DNA from: Candidatus Saccharimonadota bacterium
GTDB taxonomy: Bacteria > Patescibacteriota > Saccharimonadia > Saccharimonadales > Saccharimonadaceae
NCBI GenBank assembly: GCA_905372305.1
Contig: CAJPOP010000001.1
Span: forward strand, 124,001-188,000
Length of the DNA: 64,000 nucleotides
Reading direction: 5' to 3'
The position numbers and the translations under genes were made by a program. This document shows, piece by piece, positions 48,320-57,698 of this stretch. Each line of letters starts with the position of its first letter. The stretch's first letter is position 1. Under the pieces are notes generated by a model that saw only the letters and a program-made list of their open reading frames with translations, was not told where the DNA came from and did no database searches.

Positions 48320-49429
48320 ATGAGCAAGCGTGATTATTATGAAGTGCTAGGCGTGTCAAAAACCGCTTCTGAGGATGCGATAAAGAAGGCTTTTCGCAAA
48401 TTGGCGGTAAAATATCACCCGGATAAACAGGGCGGCGACGAGGCGAAATTCAAAGAAATCAATGAAGCGTACGAAGTTCTGAAGGATAAGCAAAAACGCC
48501 AGCGCTATGATCAATTTGGCCATGCTGGCGTCGGCGGTGCGTCGGGCGGCGGTTTTTCTGGCAATCCGTTTGAAGGTTTTGGCGGCTTTGGCGGGCAAAA
48601 TATTCATTTTGACTTTGGCGATGGCGGCTTGGGAGATATTTTCAGCCAGTTTTTCGGCAGCGCGGCTGGCAGTTCGGGCGGCGGACGTCCGCGCGGGCGC
48701 GATATTGAAACGAATATAACATTAAGCTTTGAAGATGCGGTGTTTGGCGTGGAAAAGAAAATTAGCTTGAATCTGGAGGACGAGTGTGAACACTGTCATG
48801 GCAATGGCGCCGAACCGGGATTCGGTATGAAAACATGTCCGACTTGCAAGGGCGCCGGCCAGCAAACGCGAGTGATGAATTCATTGTTCGGGCAAATCCA
48901 GCAGGCGGTTACTTGCGAGACTTGTCGGGGCAAGGGGAAAATTCCGGAAAAAGAATGCTCGGTTTGTCGCGGCAAAGGTACGACTCGCCAGCATCAAGAT
49001 ATTACCGTCAAGATTCCGGCGGGGATTGATGATGGCGCGACCATTCGCTTGCGTGAGCGCGGCGAGGCGGCAGCTGGCGGCAGTAAGGGAGATTTATATA
49101 TCCATATCCGCGTTAAGGCGCATAAGAAGTTCACCCGCGAGGGCGATATTATCCTTTCAGAAGAGCATATTTCCATGGTTGATGCGGCATTGGGGACGGA
49201 AATTGACGTGGAGACTGTGGACGGCGTTATTACTATGAAAATTCCAGCTGGCACCCAGTCGGGGACTGATTTCAAGTTATCAGGTCACGGTGTGCCGCAT
49301 TTGCGCAGTGAATCGCGCGGTCCGCATATTGTGGGCGTAGTGGTTGATACGCCAACCAAATTAACGAAAAAACAGAAAGAACTCTTAGAACAGTTTAAGG
49401 GAACGAAGAAACGCGGTCTGTTTTCGTAG
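48320..49429 (+). CDS. dnaJ: chaperone protein DnaJ (Hsp40)
   Basis: 369 aa. J domain with YHPDKQGGDEAKF (HPD near residue 33-35), a Gly/Phe-rich linker (about 75-125), four zinc-binding repeats CEHCHGNG, CPTCKGAG, CETCRGKG, CSVCRGKG (about 155-220), and the C-terminal peptide-binding domains (VKIPAGIDDGATIRLRERGE, LDTEIDV-like LGTEIDVETVDG). It delivers substrates to DnaK and stimulates its ATPase. All class I DnaJ features are present. It has its own CIRCE-controlled promoter, 2.6 kb from dnaK. Confidence 0.99.
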   Translation: MSKRDYYEVLGVSKTASEDAIKKAFRKLAVKYHPDKQGGDEAKFKEINEAYEVLKDKQKRQRYDQFGHAGVGGASGGGFSGNPFEGFGGFGGQNIHFDFGDGGLGDIFSQFFGSAAGSSGGGRPRGRDIETNITLSFEDAVFGVEKKISLNLEDECEHCHGNGAEPGFGMKTCPTCKGAGQQTRVMNSLFGQIQQAVTCETCRGKGKIPEKECSVCRGKGTTRQHQDITVKIPAGIDDGATIRLRERGEAAAGGSKGDLYIHIRVKAHKKFTREGDIILSEEHISMVDAALGTEIDVETVDGVITMKIPAGTQSGTDFKLSGHGVPHLRSESRGPHIVGVVVDTPTKLTKKQKELLEQFKGTKKRGLFS

Positions 49430-49491
49430 TAAAATTTCTCCATGGAAAGCCCTCCCGTGCTATACTAAAATTAGCATAAGAGGGATTAGGC

Positions 49492-52400
49492 ATGGAATTG
49501 ATTTTTCTACTAGTGATTATCATCGTGATAATTAAGGTGGCGCAGAGGGGTAGTAACCGGCTGTCTCGTCAGTCTGAGGACTACCGGCGCGGTTATTGGG
49601 ACGGCGTGCGCGATGCGCAGAATGGCCGTGCAAAAATTGAAGATAACGACGGTCAAGCCAAGCTTATTACCGAAAATCAGGCTGCAGTTTCACAATCTAC
49701 CGGCCTTGTGTTAATTGGCGACGAAGAGGAAGAGCCGAGCGATTCATCGGCTACTGATGCTGCGCCAGTTGAAGAAGATACGAATATTCCCGATGAAAAG
49801 ACGCAGATTGTCAAGTGGCTATCTCCAGCCAGCAATAAAGATAAAGAGAAAAATCGTCAAACCACCATCAATGTGGCGCTCTATACCGCATCATTATTGC
49901 TGACCGCCGGTATATTATTGTTGGCGCAAACGATTGAGCTTTCGGCGCCGCTCAGGTTTAGCTTGGTCTGGCTGTTTATTTTTGTCTATTATGCCATTGG
50001 CCAGGTGTTATATGCTCGCTTGCCGATTTTGAAGCCGGCCTCGACGGCGTTTATTGGTACGGCGCTGGCTGCTGTGCCGATCGGCGGGTGGAGTATGCAT
50101 TTACTGTTGGGGATTGATCCGGCATTGTGCTGGCTTATCACCTCATTCATTGGTACTTTCCTATGCGTGGATGCTACGGTCAGGCTCAATAGCCAGCCGC
50201 TCGCCTATATTTCGCTGCTGTCGATGTTTACGATGACCACCAGCTTGCCAGCTGTCATGCATGCTCAGTTGGTGTGGTATTATGCTGCGGTGCTATTGTT
50301 CGGATGCCTGATGACTTTGGCTGCGTATTTTTCTAGTCGTTTTCCACGCCAATTCACCGAGCCGTTGACGCTGGTTAATCCGTTTATCGTCCCGTCCACT
50401 TTGCTTCTCGCTATCGGTTCGTCGGTGCATATGGGCACGCTTGACGTCAGCATGCTGCTGCTCATCAGCGTTATATATTATTTTACTGTTGCTATTGTCG
50501 AAAAATCAAAGGATATGCGCACGTATGAACTAACGACGGCGCGCGTGCTGCTGATGGCGGCGACTGCTAGTTTTGCGCTGTACTTATCGAATAACGACAG
50601 GCTGGTTATGGGTGTAGCGCTTGGGGTAGCGGCGCTTGGTAATATGGTTTGGTCTATCGGTTCTATACGTACCCAAAAGCAGCCCGACAAGCAGCACGAA
50701 ATAGTATTGTGGGTTAGTTTTGTCGTGTCGCTGGCCGCTTTCTTGGTTATAGCTGGCGTCGAAAGTCCGCTAAGAGATATGATCATATTTATCCTGCTAA
50801 GTATGATATCGGCAGTAAGTTTTATGGCGCTTTCATTGCTGCGCCGCGCCCGTTTTGGCGGCATGGTAGTAATGTCTGGAATTTTGTTAGTGCCAGCTGG
50901 CGTCAGGCTATTTAGCCTCGCCCCCATAACAGACCTGCACGTACACTACTCTATCTTTATGCTTATGACTTTCCTGCCGATTGTCTGCCGATTATTAGTT
51001 TTGAAACGCCCAAATATTATCAAAAGTCAAGCAATACTAGTGTACGGCGCTGCGGCCGCTTGGTGGTTAATGACGGTGTTTATAGCCTTAGCTTTTTTGA
51101 CTGCTCATCCAGCAGGAGAAGGTTTGCTGTATCTGTCAGATTCGGTGGCAGTTGTCGCTATCATCATGGGTATTGCTGCGTGGCGTGAGAAGGTTTATGG
51201 CTTAGTGATTAGTATTCATACTTCTCTACTTCTGATAGCACTGCTGATAGCTTTGTATTTCAAGATGGCTGGCGAAAATCTTGCTATTTTGATGGCGTGG
51301 TTGAACGGCTTGTCGTTGATGTTGTTAGTAGAGTGGCTGCATAATTACCGTAGCGAGGCGGCGGTTAAGTGCCGCGAATTGCTATTATATTCTGCCATTG
51401 GCGCGGCTATCTTGATCATCTTTTCGTCTATTCATCCGGCGGTTTGGCTGCCATTAGTAGCGCTGCTGTATTATGCGTTTTATCGGCGGCGTGAGGATAG
51501 TTATCTGGGCGGAGCATACTTGGCGACGATTGCTTTGGTACTGCTGTTCTTGCATTGGTTGAGCGTGCCGCTAAGCGACAATTTCACCATCACTGCTTGG
51601 GCGACGTTTGTCGGCTTTGGGGTGGTGCATTGGTTGCTATCGATAAATAGGCGAGCATCAACTGTCAGCGATATGACGCTGCTGGCTGCCACGGTACCAG
51701 CGGTGATATTACCGATGATAAATCTGTCGATGACATATGAATTGCCGTTCAAAATCTTGGGCTGGTTGGCAGCTGTTGCGGCACTTTATATGGTAGTGTA
51801 TGCCAAGCAGGATTGGCGGCCGATGGCGGTATTGGCACATCCAAGTTTGGTATTGTTATTCTACCTAACTGCAGAGTGGCTCGGCATTAAGCTTGAGTTT
51901 ATGTCGATCGTTTCGCTGATTATCTTTGCGGTGTTTTATGGCGCCGCCGTGACTGCGCGAACCAAGAAATTATCAGTTTATTGGTATTATGCATCATTTT
52001 GGAGCGCTATCGGCTGGTCGATGACTTTACTGCTGATGGCCATGCCAGCCAGTATCACAACGGAGGCGGTACTGCTAGTAACACTAACGTGGGCGGTCAA
52101 TGGCAGCGCCCTAATAGCTGAGGGGTTGCCGAAGAAGAATATTCCGTATTTCGATTCGGGCGTCCTTTTGGTGTTGTGCGGTATTTTATTTGCTATCCAT
52201 ATGCTAATTGCGCCTGTTCACGACATAGTGGTGCCATACCTGTGTTCAGCAGCAATTCTTTCAGGGGCGGTGATGTCGTGGCGCTGGCTAGGGTATGCTC
52301 ATATATACACCATTGCGCATTTGGTGCTGGCGCTCGCTGTGTTCAGCTTATCGACCCTTGTCCTGGCGCTAAGGGGAGATAATGCCATGGAAATATTGTT

Positions 52401-52656
52401 CCTAGTCGAGCATTCGCTGATGGTTATCATCGGCTTGGCGCTCGGCAGACGGCTAATCACTATCTGGGGTGCTGTCGGCGTGACGCTGGCTTTAATTTAT
52501 CTGCTGTCAGGCTATGCTTATGCGCTGGCTATTTTAGCCGGACTATCAATTATTACAGCAGTGGTGGTTGTAGTAGCCAGAGGACAGAGAAATAAGCAGA
52601 AAAAAGTTGCAGAGAATAGCATTAGAAAAAGTAAAAAAACTCCTGAAAATAAGTAA
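49492..52656 (+). CDS. very large polytopic membrane protein (DUF2339/DUF2157-like)
   Basis: 1054 aa with about 28 hydrophobic helices spread evenly from residue 120 to 1030, plus one at the N-terminus (2-17). Residues 25-115 form a hydrophilic, acidic cytoplasmic or outer region with DYRRGYWDGVRDAQNGR. The tail is basic (KQKKVAENSIRKSKKTPENK). Repeated short helices with W and Y at the edges recall DUF2339/DUF2157-type proteins, whose role is unknown. The leader has a TATACT -10 and GAGGGATT ribosome site. It is among the longest genes in the window and has no gene in the same direction nearby, so it is probably a single unit. Confidence 0.6.
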   Translation: MELIFLLVIIIVIIKVAQRGSNRLSRQSEDYRRGYWDGVRDAQNGRAKIEDNDGQAKLITENQAAVSQSTGLVLIGDEEEEPSDSSATDAAPVEEDTNIPDEKTQIVKWLSPASNKDKEKNRQTTINVALYTASLLLTAGILLLAQTIELSAPLRFSLVWLFIFVYYAIGQVLYARLPILKPASTAFIGTALAAVPIGGWSMHLLLGIDPALCWLITSFIGTFLCVDATVRLNSQPLAYISLLSMFTMTTSLPAVMHAQLVWYYAAVLLFGCLMTLAAYFSSRFPRQFTEPLTLVNPFIVPSTLLLAIGSSVHMGTLDVSMLLLISVIYYFTVAIVEKSKDMRTYELTTARVLLMAATASFALYLSNNDRLVMGVALGVAALGNMVWSIGSIRTQKQPDKQHEIVLWVSFVVSLAAFLVIAGVESPLRDMIIFILLSMISAVSFMALSLLRRARFGGMVVMSGILLVPAGVRLFSLAPITDLHVHYSIFMLMTFLPIVCRLLVLKRPNIIKSQAILVYGAAAAWWLMTVFIALAFLTAHPAGEGLLYLSDSVAVVAIIMGIAAWREKVYGLVISIHTSLLLIALLIALYFKMAGENLAILMAWLNGLSLMLLVEWLHNYRSEAAVKCRELLLYSAIGAAILIIFSSIHPAVWLPLVALLYYAFYRRREDSYLGGAYLATIALVLLFLHWLSVPLSDNFTITAWATFVGFGVVHWLLSINRRASTVSDMTLLAATVPAVILPMINLSMTYELPFKILGWLAAVAALYMVVYAKQDWRPMAVLAHPSLVLLFYLTAEWLGIKLEFMSIVSLIIFAVFYGAAVTARTKKLSVYWYYASFWSAIGWSMTLLLMAMPASITTEAVLLVTLTWAVNGSALIAEGLPKKNIPYFDSGVLLVLCGILFAIHMLIAPVHDIVVPYLCSAAILSGAVMSWRWLGYAHIYTIAHLVLALAVFSLSTLVLALRGDNAMEILFLVEHSLMVIIGLALGRRLITIWGAVGVTLALIYLLSGYAYALAILAGLSIITAVVVVVARGQRNKQKKVAENSIRKSKKTPENK

Positions 52657-53095
52657 AGGAAACGATAGGATGGAGGCTGTTTTCGTAGCGCTATTGCAAG
52701 TTATTCGTTTTGCTCTTCTTCGCCTTAATATTTACGCTTAAGCTCGCGTATTGGTTCTGGTATGGTAGGATGAATATGGTAGACAAGGAAAGTCCCGGTT
52801 TTTTGTTTTTTTGTGGTTCGTCGCTATGTTTTGATGTTATCAGTCTATTTAACGCCGCACGTCCTAATTTTAACGGTCGCTCAAACAACATGGGAGGGGC
52901 GGTATCTGTATGTTCAGGGCTTGAGTATCCGCAAGTTCTTTTGTATTCACGGAGACCCGCTTGCGGATAAATTCTTCCTCTCATTAATTCTCACCATGTG
53001 TCTATTGTAAATAAGTTTGCTAATTAGCACAACCAGCGATTGAAATGTACTGCAATTTCTTGCTATATTTATGAAATATGTTATAGTGAAAAAGC
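52657..53095. other. 439-bp gap without a convincing gene; possible decayed membrane gene
   Basis: A frame from about 52710 begins as MLFFALIFTLKLAYWFWYGR and loses sense after two T runs (TTTTTT G TTTTTTT, about 52799-52812). From 52813 another frame reads VVRRYVLMLSVYLTPHVL and continues to 53010, ending FFLSLILTMCLL. Joined, they would make one short membrane protein with a break in the T tracts. An inverted repeat lies within: TATCCGCAAG (52926-52935) and CTTGCGGATA (52960-52969). I cannot show that any of it is coding. Confidence 0.35.
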
Positions 53096-54451
53096 ATGGA
53101 CAAGGAGCCGTTAAAGACTGAATCTGAAGAATCTTCTATAGAGGAACTTTATAGCCAGCTAATGAACTTATTGCCAAAAATAGTTGCTGTTTTTACTCCT
53201 TCAAACCGTAGCGAGCAAGAAGAAAAGTTTTTGTCTGGCGAAGTTAGGAATCCTCAGTTTATTTATGAAAAACTTGACAATGGTAATTTTGATGAAGATT
53301 TAACAGCAATACAACAACTCGGTGAAAATATATTGCGTAGTCCCGATTTGCCGCCAAAACACCGAGCGATTTACGAAGAATTTATTAGAAGTTATAGCGA
53401 GCAAACGAAGCTGATCCGCTGCGCTCAAGAGTATCATAGCGCTGAATCCAGTAAGGATAGGCAAGCTGCTGCTAGCGCGTACGAAAATCTGAATCAGGAA
53501 ATTTATGGCGTTCCGGATGAAAAAACCTACCGCTCGCTGCTGGGTGAAAAGTTAGGTCAGATTGCTGATAAAAAGCTAACTGGCGCCGCCGATGAGTTGC
53601 GCGGGGAATTATTTCAGATGGTTAAGTTTGATTCTGATCAAGGCGCGCCAGAAAGATTTCGCCCGTCAAACGAGACTGTCGAGTGGATGAAGGGGGTTGC
53701 AGAGTCCTTGTACGGAAATATGTTAAAGCATGTTCCAGAAAATCAAGCAAACTTTAATCCTAATGAAGTAGATTCAATATTTACGGAAATAATTGAGCAG
53801 GAATTTGGCGAGGCGGCAGCAGATTGGTCAGTTTCTGTCGAAAAAGCCGCGGTTATAAACGTTAACCTTTTCGATAAAACAATAGCTATTCCAGATAAAA
53901 ACATGCTGCGCTCTCGCGAAAAAGTTAGATCGTTGGTGGTTCATGAACTTGGGGTTCATATGCTGAGGGCGGTTACCGGCGGAGAAGCTGATGTGTTTCC
54001 GCTGGCTAACGGTTTGAGCGGTTATTCTGACGCCGAAGAGGGTTTGGGTGTGGTGATGGAGCAGGCCTTGAACGGAGAATTTGCCGAGCGCGGCGTTGAC
54101 CACTATATTACTGCCGGATTGGCTTATTTTGATAATCAGGATTTTCGCGGAGCATTTGAGGCTAAATGGCGGCTGTCGTTACTTAGCTCTATTACGGCTG
54201 GAGATCAAGTGGATGATGTAAAAATAATGAGAGCAAAGAAGGTTGCCTTCACTCAAACGCTACGAAGTTTTCGCGGGACGAATGATTTGCCGCTATTTAA
54301 GGATTTGAGTTATTATAACGGTTCCACGGAAGTCTGGAAATATTTGGAATCAATACGCGGTGATGATTTGCAATTGGGTTTGCTGCTTGCCGGTAAGGTA
54401 AATACTTCAAAAGAGCATCAGCGAGCGGTGCTTGAGTCGCGAAGTGTGTAG
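53096..54451 (+). CDS. DUF1704 (QEGLA-type) zinc metallopeptidase-like protein
   Basis: 451 aa. The signature lies at about 280-330: KVRSLVVHELGVHMLRAVTGGE, holding HExxxH, then the downstream acidic motif DAEEGLGVVMEQ, which corresponds to the QEGLA motif (E-G-L). Earlier parts are helical. DUF1704 proteins are related to the tubulin tyrosine carboxypeptidases of eukaryotes and in bacteria often sit with ATP-grasp ligases. Here RimB and RimK follow at once. TATAGT lies 8 nt before the ATG. It could trim residues that RimK adds; that is inference from context. Confidence 0.85.
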   Translation: MDKEPLKTESEESSIEELYSQLMNLLPKIVAVFTPSNRSEQEEKFLSGEVRNPQFIYEKLDNGNFDEDLTAIQQLGENILRSPDLPPKHRAIYEEFIRSYSEQTKLIRCAQEYHSAESSKDRQAAASAYENLNQEIYGVPDEKTYRSLLGEKLGQIADKKLTGAADELRGELFQMVKFDSDQGAPERFRPSNETVEWMKGVAESLYGNMLKHVPENQANFNPNEVDSIFTEIIEQEFGEAAADWSVSVEKAAVINVNLFDKTIAIPDKNMLRSREKVRSLVVHELGVHMLRAVTGGEADVFPLANGLSGYSDAEEGLGVVMEQALNGEFAERGVDHYITAGLAYFDNQDFRGAFEAKWRLSLLSSITAGDQVDDVKIMRAKKVAFTQTLRSFRGTNDLPLFKDLSYYNGSTEVWKYLESIRGDDLQLGLLLAGKVNTSKEHQRAVLESRSV

Positions 54452-54541
54452 TTTTAGTTGCAGCTAGATTGCATTCTGGTTGCGCTAGCTATATTTCGGC
54501 TATTGTAGTGTTGGCACTAGTATTTTATAATTGTGGTAATT

Positions 54542-55057
54542 ATGGCTACGCTGGAAAGAATCGTCATTGGCAGAAATACGCGGATTGATTTTGGGAAACG
54601 GGCTGCCGGCGTGCCAGCTAAGATTGATACCGGCGCTGACGGCTCAGCGGTGTGGGCGAGTAATATTCGCGTCGATAAAAATGGCGTATTAAAGTTTTCG
54701 TTGTTCGGCGAGGGTTCACCGTATTATAACGGCAAAACTTTTCGCCGAACCGACTATTCGGTGGCGATGGTAAAGAGCGCTTCCGGGCATGAGATTATTA
54801 AATATCGGACGCATTTTACAATACGCTTGGGCGGCCGGAAAATGAAAGTATTATTTGGCTTGTCAGATAGATCTAATCATACATATCCAGTGTTAATTGG
54901 CCGCCGGACGTTGCAAGGAAAATTTGTCGTTGATGTTGGTGTAAACGAAATAGAGAGTCCAAAGAGGCTGCAGACAGCTAATTTGAACAAAGAACTAGCT
55001 AAAAATCCGCATAAGTTTTATAAAAAATACCATAAACCAAAGGAGGAGGCATCATGA
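54542..55057 (+). CDS. RimB-like ATP-dependent zinc protease family (DUF785/RimK-associated)
   Basis: 171 aa from the ATG at 54542; a GTG three codons upstream would leave no room after the TATAAT at 54526-54531. KIDTGADGSAVWASNI is the retroviral-type aspartyl protease motif (D-T-G-A) that marks this family, and YPVLIGRRTLQGKFVVDV is its second half. In Pseudomonas-like systems RimB removes glutamate tails added by RimK to ribosomal protein S6. It overlaps the RimK-like gene by ATGA and follows DUF1704. Confidence 0.9.
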   Translation: MATLERIVIGRNTRIDFGKRAAGVPAKIDTGADGSAVWASNIRVDKNGVLKFSLFGEGSPYYNGKTFRRTDYSVAMVKSASGHEIIKYRTHFTIRLGGRKMKVLFGLSDRSNHTYPVLIGRRTLQGKFVVDVGVNEIESPKRLQTANLNKELAKNPHKFYKKYHKPKEEAS

Positions 55058-55971
55058 ATATCGCAATACTAAGCAATGGTAATGCTAACTACTCCACGCT
55101 TCGCCTGAAAGAAGAGGCCGAAAAACACGGACATCAGGTTAAGGTTATCAAGTATAAGAATTGCTATGTGTCAATCGATGAGCAGCATCCGAAAGTCATT
55201 TATCGCGGCAGGGAAATCGGCAATTTTGATGTGTTTATTCCGCGGATTGCTAGCTATATGACGCGTTACGGGACGGCGGTGCTGCGGCAATTGGAAATGG
55301 CGAATCCGCAAGCGTTTTTTATGAACCGGTCAATTGCCATTACGCGGGCGCGGGATAAATTACGTTCGACGCAGCTACTAGCGCGGGCTGGCGTAGCAAT
55401 CCCGAAGACGGTGTTCTCGCGCAATGAAACGGATATCGATGTACTGCTGGACGAGATTGGCGGCACGCCGGCGATCATCAAGCTGGCGCGCGGCACGCAT
55501 GGCAACGGCGTGGTACTGGCGGAGACAATTAAAGCCGCTAAGTCGGTTATGCAAGCGTTTTATCTCAGTGATTCTGACGGCACGAACGTGCTGCTGCAAG
55601 AGTTTGTCAAAGAATCGGCCGGCACTGATATCCGTGCATTTGTGGTTGGTTCGCAGGTTGTCGCTAGTATGAAGCGGCAGAGCTTGGACGATGATTTTCG
55701 CAGTAATCTGCATAAGGGCGGATTGGGGGAAATTGTGAAACTGACTCCTGACGAGCGGAAAACGTGCATCAAAGCCGCCAAAGCGATGGGCTTGACGGTG
55801 GCAGGCGTCGATTTTATGCGTTCGGAGCGCGGCGCATTGGTGCTGGAGGTGAACGCCAGCCCAGGATTTGGCATCGAAAAAGTGACGGGCCGCAATGTGG
55901 CTGGTCGGATTATTGATTATATTGACCGCAATGCCAAGCGCGGCAGTAAAAAAGACCGCATTGGTGCATGA
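55054..55971 (+). CDS. rimK: RimK-type ATP-grasp glutamate ligase
   Basis: 305 aa. The N-terminal alpha/beta part (MNIAILSNGNANYSTLRL, YRGREIGNFDVFIPRIASYMTRYGTAVLRQLE) and the ATP-grasp core (PAIIKLARGTHGNGVVLAE, LLQEFVKESAGTDIRAFVVG, AGVDFMRSERGALVLEVNASPGFGIEK) match RimK closely. It uses ATP to add glutamates to the C-terminus of ribosomal protein S6 in characterised bacteria. Acceptor here is not known. AGGAGG lies before the ATG inside rimB. Confidence 0.92.
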   Translation: MNIAILSNGNANYSTLRLKEEAEKHGHQVKVIKYKNCYVSIDEQHPKVIYRGREIGNFDVFIPRIASYMTRYGTAVLRQLEMANPQAFFMNRSIAITRARDKLRSTQLLARAGVAIPKTVFSRNETDIDVLLDEIGGTPAIIKLARGTHGNGVVLAETIKAAKSVMQAFYLSDSDGTNVLLQEFVKESAGTDIRAFVVGSQVVASMKRQSLDDDFRSNLHKGGLGEIVKLTPDERKTCIKAAKAMGLTVAGVDFMRSERGALVLEVNASPGFGIEKVTGRNVAGRIIDYIDRNAKRGSKKDRIGA

Positions 55972-56010
55972 ATCTGTATCGGCTCTCATAAAACTTGTTA
56001 TAATAAGGTC

Positions 56011-56484
56011 ATGCAGGCAGCTCAAACGGTAATGAAGTGGTTGATAATCCTTGGCGTTTTGGGGATGATTGGCTGGGCGATATTTTCTGCAAAAACAGCT
56101 ATGAATATGAAAACCACAACAGTTTACGCGGGCAAGGCGATTCTGCGGGCGCAAATCGCTAAGGATGACGCAGCAAAAGAAAAAGGTTTGGCTGGACGGG
56201 CACAAATTGCCAGGGATGAGGCGATGATTTTTGTATTTGATAAAGACGGCGATTTGCCAATGTGGATGAAAGATATGGAAACGTCAATTGATATCATCTG
56301 GCTGAACGATAAGAAGAAGGTTGTCCATGTCGAGAATAATGTTGAGCCCGATTTTGAGCCGCATCAAGTGTATAAATCGCCGATGCCGGCACGCTATGTT
56401 TTAGAGACGCGGGCGGGCACGGCAAAAAAGTTTGGAATTAAGCCGGGGCTGTCGGTCAGGTTTGAGCTGGAGGATCAGAAGTGA
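56011..56484 (+). CDS. DUF192 protein, membrane-anchored
   Basis: 157 aa. A membrane anchor at about 7-25, then the DUF192 domain (about 40-152): AKEKGLAGRAQIARDEAMIFVFDKDGDLPMWMKDMETSIDIIWLNDKKKVVHVENNVEPD, with W-M-K-x-M and D-x-x-W-L as its signature, ending ARYVLETRAGTAKKFGIKPG. The family is a small beta-barrel facing outside; its function is not known. TATAAT lies 6 nt before the ATG. It overlaps the next gene (GTGA). Confidence 0.93.
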   Translation: MQAAQTVMKWLIILGVLGMIGWAIFSAKTAMNMKTTTVYAGKAILRAQIAKDDAAKEKGLAGRAQIARDEAMIFVFDKDGDLPMWMKDMETSIDIIWLNDKKKVVHVENNVEPDFEPHQVYKSPMPARYVLETRAGTAKKFGIKPGLSVRFELEDQK

Positions 56485-56963
56485 GCGTCGCGATTTTATT
56501 TGGCGTAATTGTGGCGGTGATTTTCGCAGCTGCATTCGTGTCGTCGCGCCGGTTCGGGTCGCTGGCATTGGCGCTGGCCGCTGGTTTTTTACTGGCTGAA
56601 TGGTGGTCAAGTTGGCTGGGCAGTATATTGGACGGCTTTGGCATGGAGCTGGATTGGCTGCCGAACGGCGTGATTGCAGTTTTATTATTATTGTTAGCGC
56701 CATTGTTCGCGCTGCTGGCTAGCGGGCCGAAGTACCAGAAAAAGCATATGAAGATTGTTTCTGCGGCGGGTATCGCTTTTCTGGCAGCAGCTTTGCTAGT
56801 CATGCCGCTTGGCAAGTTTATGTCGCTGGACGGACAGGCGTTGGAGTTGTATAAGATGTTTGCTGGTGCTTGGCGGTATATAGCGACAACTGGTTTGGTA
56901 TTGGGGGTGGTTGATTTGTTTTTAGCGCATACAGCGAGCGTCCGCAGTTCAAAGAAGCATTGA
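56481..56963 (+). CDS. CvpA-like membrane protein
   Basis: 160 aa from a GTG overlapping the DUF192 stop. About four membrane helices (residues 2-18, 26-46, 66-85, 95-113) with FLLAEWWSSWLGSILDGFG between helices 2 and 3, the pattern of the CvpA family of small membrane proteins. It lacks longer extensions. Assignment is by general shape only. Confidence 0.5.
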   Translation: MSVAILFGVIVAVIFAAAFVSSRRFGSLALALAAGFLLAEWWSSWLGSILDGFGMELDWLPNGVIAVLLLLLAPLFALLASGPKYQKKHMKIVSAAGIAFLAAALLVMPLGKFMSLDGQALELYKMFAGAWRYIATTGLVLGVVDLFLAHTASVRSSKKH

Positions 56964-57023
56964 CTCAGGCAGTCGGTTCGTGGTAGCATGAAATAGCGGA
57001 CGGATGTCCCGGCGGTTTACGAC

Positions 57024-57100
57024 GGGCCCATAGCTCAGCTGGTTAGAGCACCTGCCTTTTAAGCAGGGTGTCCCGGGTTCAAGCCCCGGTGGGCCCTCCA
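57024..57100 (+). tRNA. tRNA-Lys (anticodon TTT)
   Basis: A full cloverleaf with encoded CCA: acceptor GGGCCCA/TGGGCCC, anticodon stem CCTGC/GCAGG around CTTTTAA, T arm CCGGGTTCAAGCCCCGG. A T discriminator base at position 73 is atypical for Lys, which normally carries A or G. A promoter (TTGACT 56960, 18 bp, TAGCAT 56984) lies just upstream. Confidence 0.97.
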
Positions 57101-57166
57101 TATAATTAATATCTGGCGTAGTGGGTCAGATTTTTTATTTCCGGGTGCGGCAGAAAGTTGTGAGAG

Positions 57167-57649
57167 ATGGGACGGTATATAGACGGGTTAGATGTGCCTC
57201 CTCGGTATGAAGGAATAGTAGAAGAATATAGAAATGGTGATTTAGGTAATTTCGTTGGATCCTACTGCGGTCATCCCGTGTTTTCTGGATCGCAGGAGAT
57301 TATTCATCCAACATCAGGTGAGGTTGTCGGATATTCTAATGACGTACAGGTAGGTCGTCAGAAGTATGTAAGTCAAATGCTATACAGTGAATTCATGTAT
57401 ATGTATGGAGGCGATATAGCATTTGGTGAGCTTTTGGAGCGCGGTGATGCACTTTTGGAAAAAGAACGCCGCCGCCGAAATGCCCCTCTCGATATGGGTT
57501 GGACCGGAATAAAAGCAGCGGCTGCTTCGGGCGCGGCGGGTAGTTTGATGGGGTTACTTGACCTTAGTACGCCGACGAGCGTGGCTGTAGCCTGCCGTTT
57601 CGGCGATTGGCGGCGGTCTAAGTTCGGTCTATTGTCGCCACCGGGGTGA
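57167..57649 (+). CDS. hypothetical protein downstream of tRNA-Lys
   Basis: 160 aa from an ATG at 57167. The first 115 residues are soluble, beginning MGRYIDGLDVPPRYEGIVEEY, with Tyr/Gly-rich strands and a helix ending in RRRR. A short Ala/Gly-rich weakly hydrophobic stretch follows (about 121-140). The C-terminus DWRRSKFGLLSPPG looks like read-through of non-coding DNA, so the gene may be truncated at its 3' end. No family recognised. Confidence 0.45.
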   Translation: MGRYIDGLDVPPRYEGIVEEYRNGDLGNFVGSYCGHPVFSGSQEIIHPTSGEVVGYSNDVQVGRQKYVSQMLYSEFMYMYGGDIAFGELLERGDALLEKERRRRNAPLDMGWTGIKAAAASGAAGSLMGLLDLSTPTSVAVACRFGDWRRSKFGLLSPPG

Positions 57650-57698
57650 AAAACAATTTAGGCGATACCTTGAATGGCTTTCTAAGGTACTCTTTGAT

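Noticed and set aside
52926..52969. Inverted repeat TATCCGCAAG/CTTGCGGATA as a terminator
   Set aside because: The loop is 24 nt and no T tract follows on either strand.
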